DNA of 6,104 bases from an uncultured Fusobacterium sp. (GTDB lineage Bacteria; Fusobacteriota; Fusobacteriia; Fusobacteriales; Fusobacteriaceae), in NCBI GenBank assembly GCA_900545035.1, contig UQXM01000111.1, positions 1 through 6,104 on the forward strand, given 5' to 3'. Positions 6,041-6,104 of the stretch are shown piece by piece; position 1 is the first letter of the stretch, and each line of letters begins with the position of its first letter. The position numbers were made by a program, and so were the translations under genes. The notes under the pieces were generated by a model. The model was given only the letters and a program-made list of their open reading frames with translations. It ran no database searches and was not told where the DNA came from.

Positions 6041-6104
6041 AAAAATTATAAATATATTCTATTTTTTTACTTAAAAATCTCTCATTTTATTCTTATATAA
6101 TTCC

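Noticed and set aside
6041..6104. A further gene or gene end at the right edge
   Set aside because: Both strands are rich in stop codons here and nothing coding can be recognised; a TATAAT at 6045-6050 lacks a convincing -35 element.

Overview
The window is a strongly AT-rich stretch of ordinary bacterial chromosome. Seven genes all lie on the minus strand, so transcription runs from right to left. In order of transcription they are pnp, rimO, pgsA, a yggT-family gene, rsmH, an ftsL-like gene and the start of an rlmD-type gene that runs off the left edge. All six complete genes end in TAA. Codon choice, the low GC content and the protein sequences suggest a low-GC anaerobe. My best guess is Fusobacteriota, possibly near Leptotrichia or Sebaldella, with a clostridial Firmicute as the alternative. 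This placement rests on impression and not on any alignment.

Right part (5875-6104): 230 bases without a gene, holding a good sigma70-type promoter for pnp (TTGATT, 17-base spacer, TATACT with an extended -10) and a predicted leader of about 130 nt. That leader contains a long, nearly continuous hairpin at 5918-5979. Four to five of its non-Watson-Crick positions are G·U pairs in the mRNA sense and would be mismatches on the other strand, so it looks selected as an RNA structure. This is the most interesting signal in the window.

Middle (1526-5874): pnp, rimO, pgsA and yggT are separated by only about 25-30 bases and look like one operon. They cover RNA turnover, ribosomal protein S12 modification, anionic phospholipid synthesis and a small membrane protein linked to division and envelope biology. 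An intrinsic terminator follows directly after the yggT stop codon.

Left part (1-1475): rsmH, a small FtsL-like membrane/coiled-coil protein and the RlmD-type methyltransferase form a second tight unit. It may have its own promoter just upstream of the terminator. rsmH followed by ftsL is the conserved head of the division/cell wall (dcw) cluster, but here a rRNA methyltransferase follows in place of a penicillin-binding protein. The theme of the window is ribosome modification (RimO, RsmH, RlmD), RNA decay (PNPase) and membrane/division functions. I see no mobile element, CRISPR array, tRNA, rRNA, phage or defence gene. The coding content is housekeeping and I found no undescribed multi-gene system.
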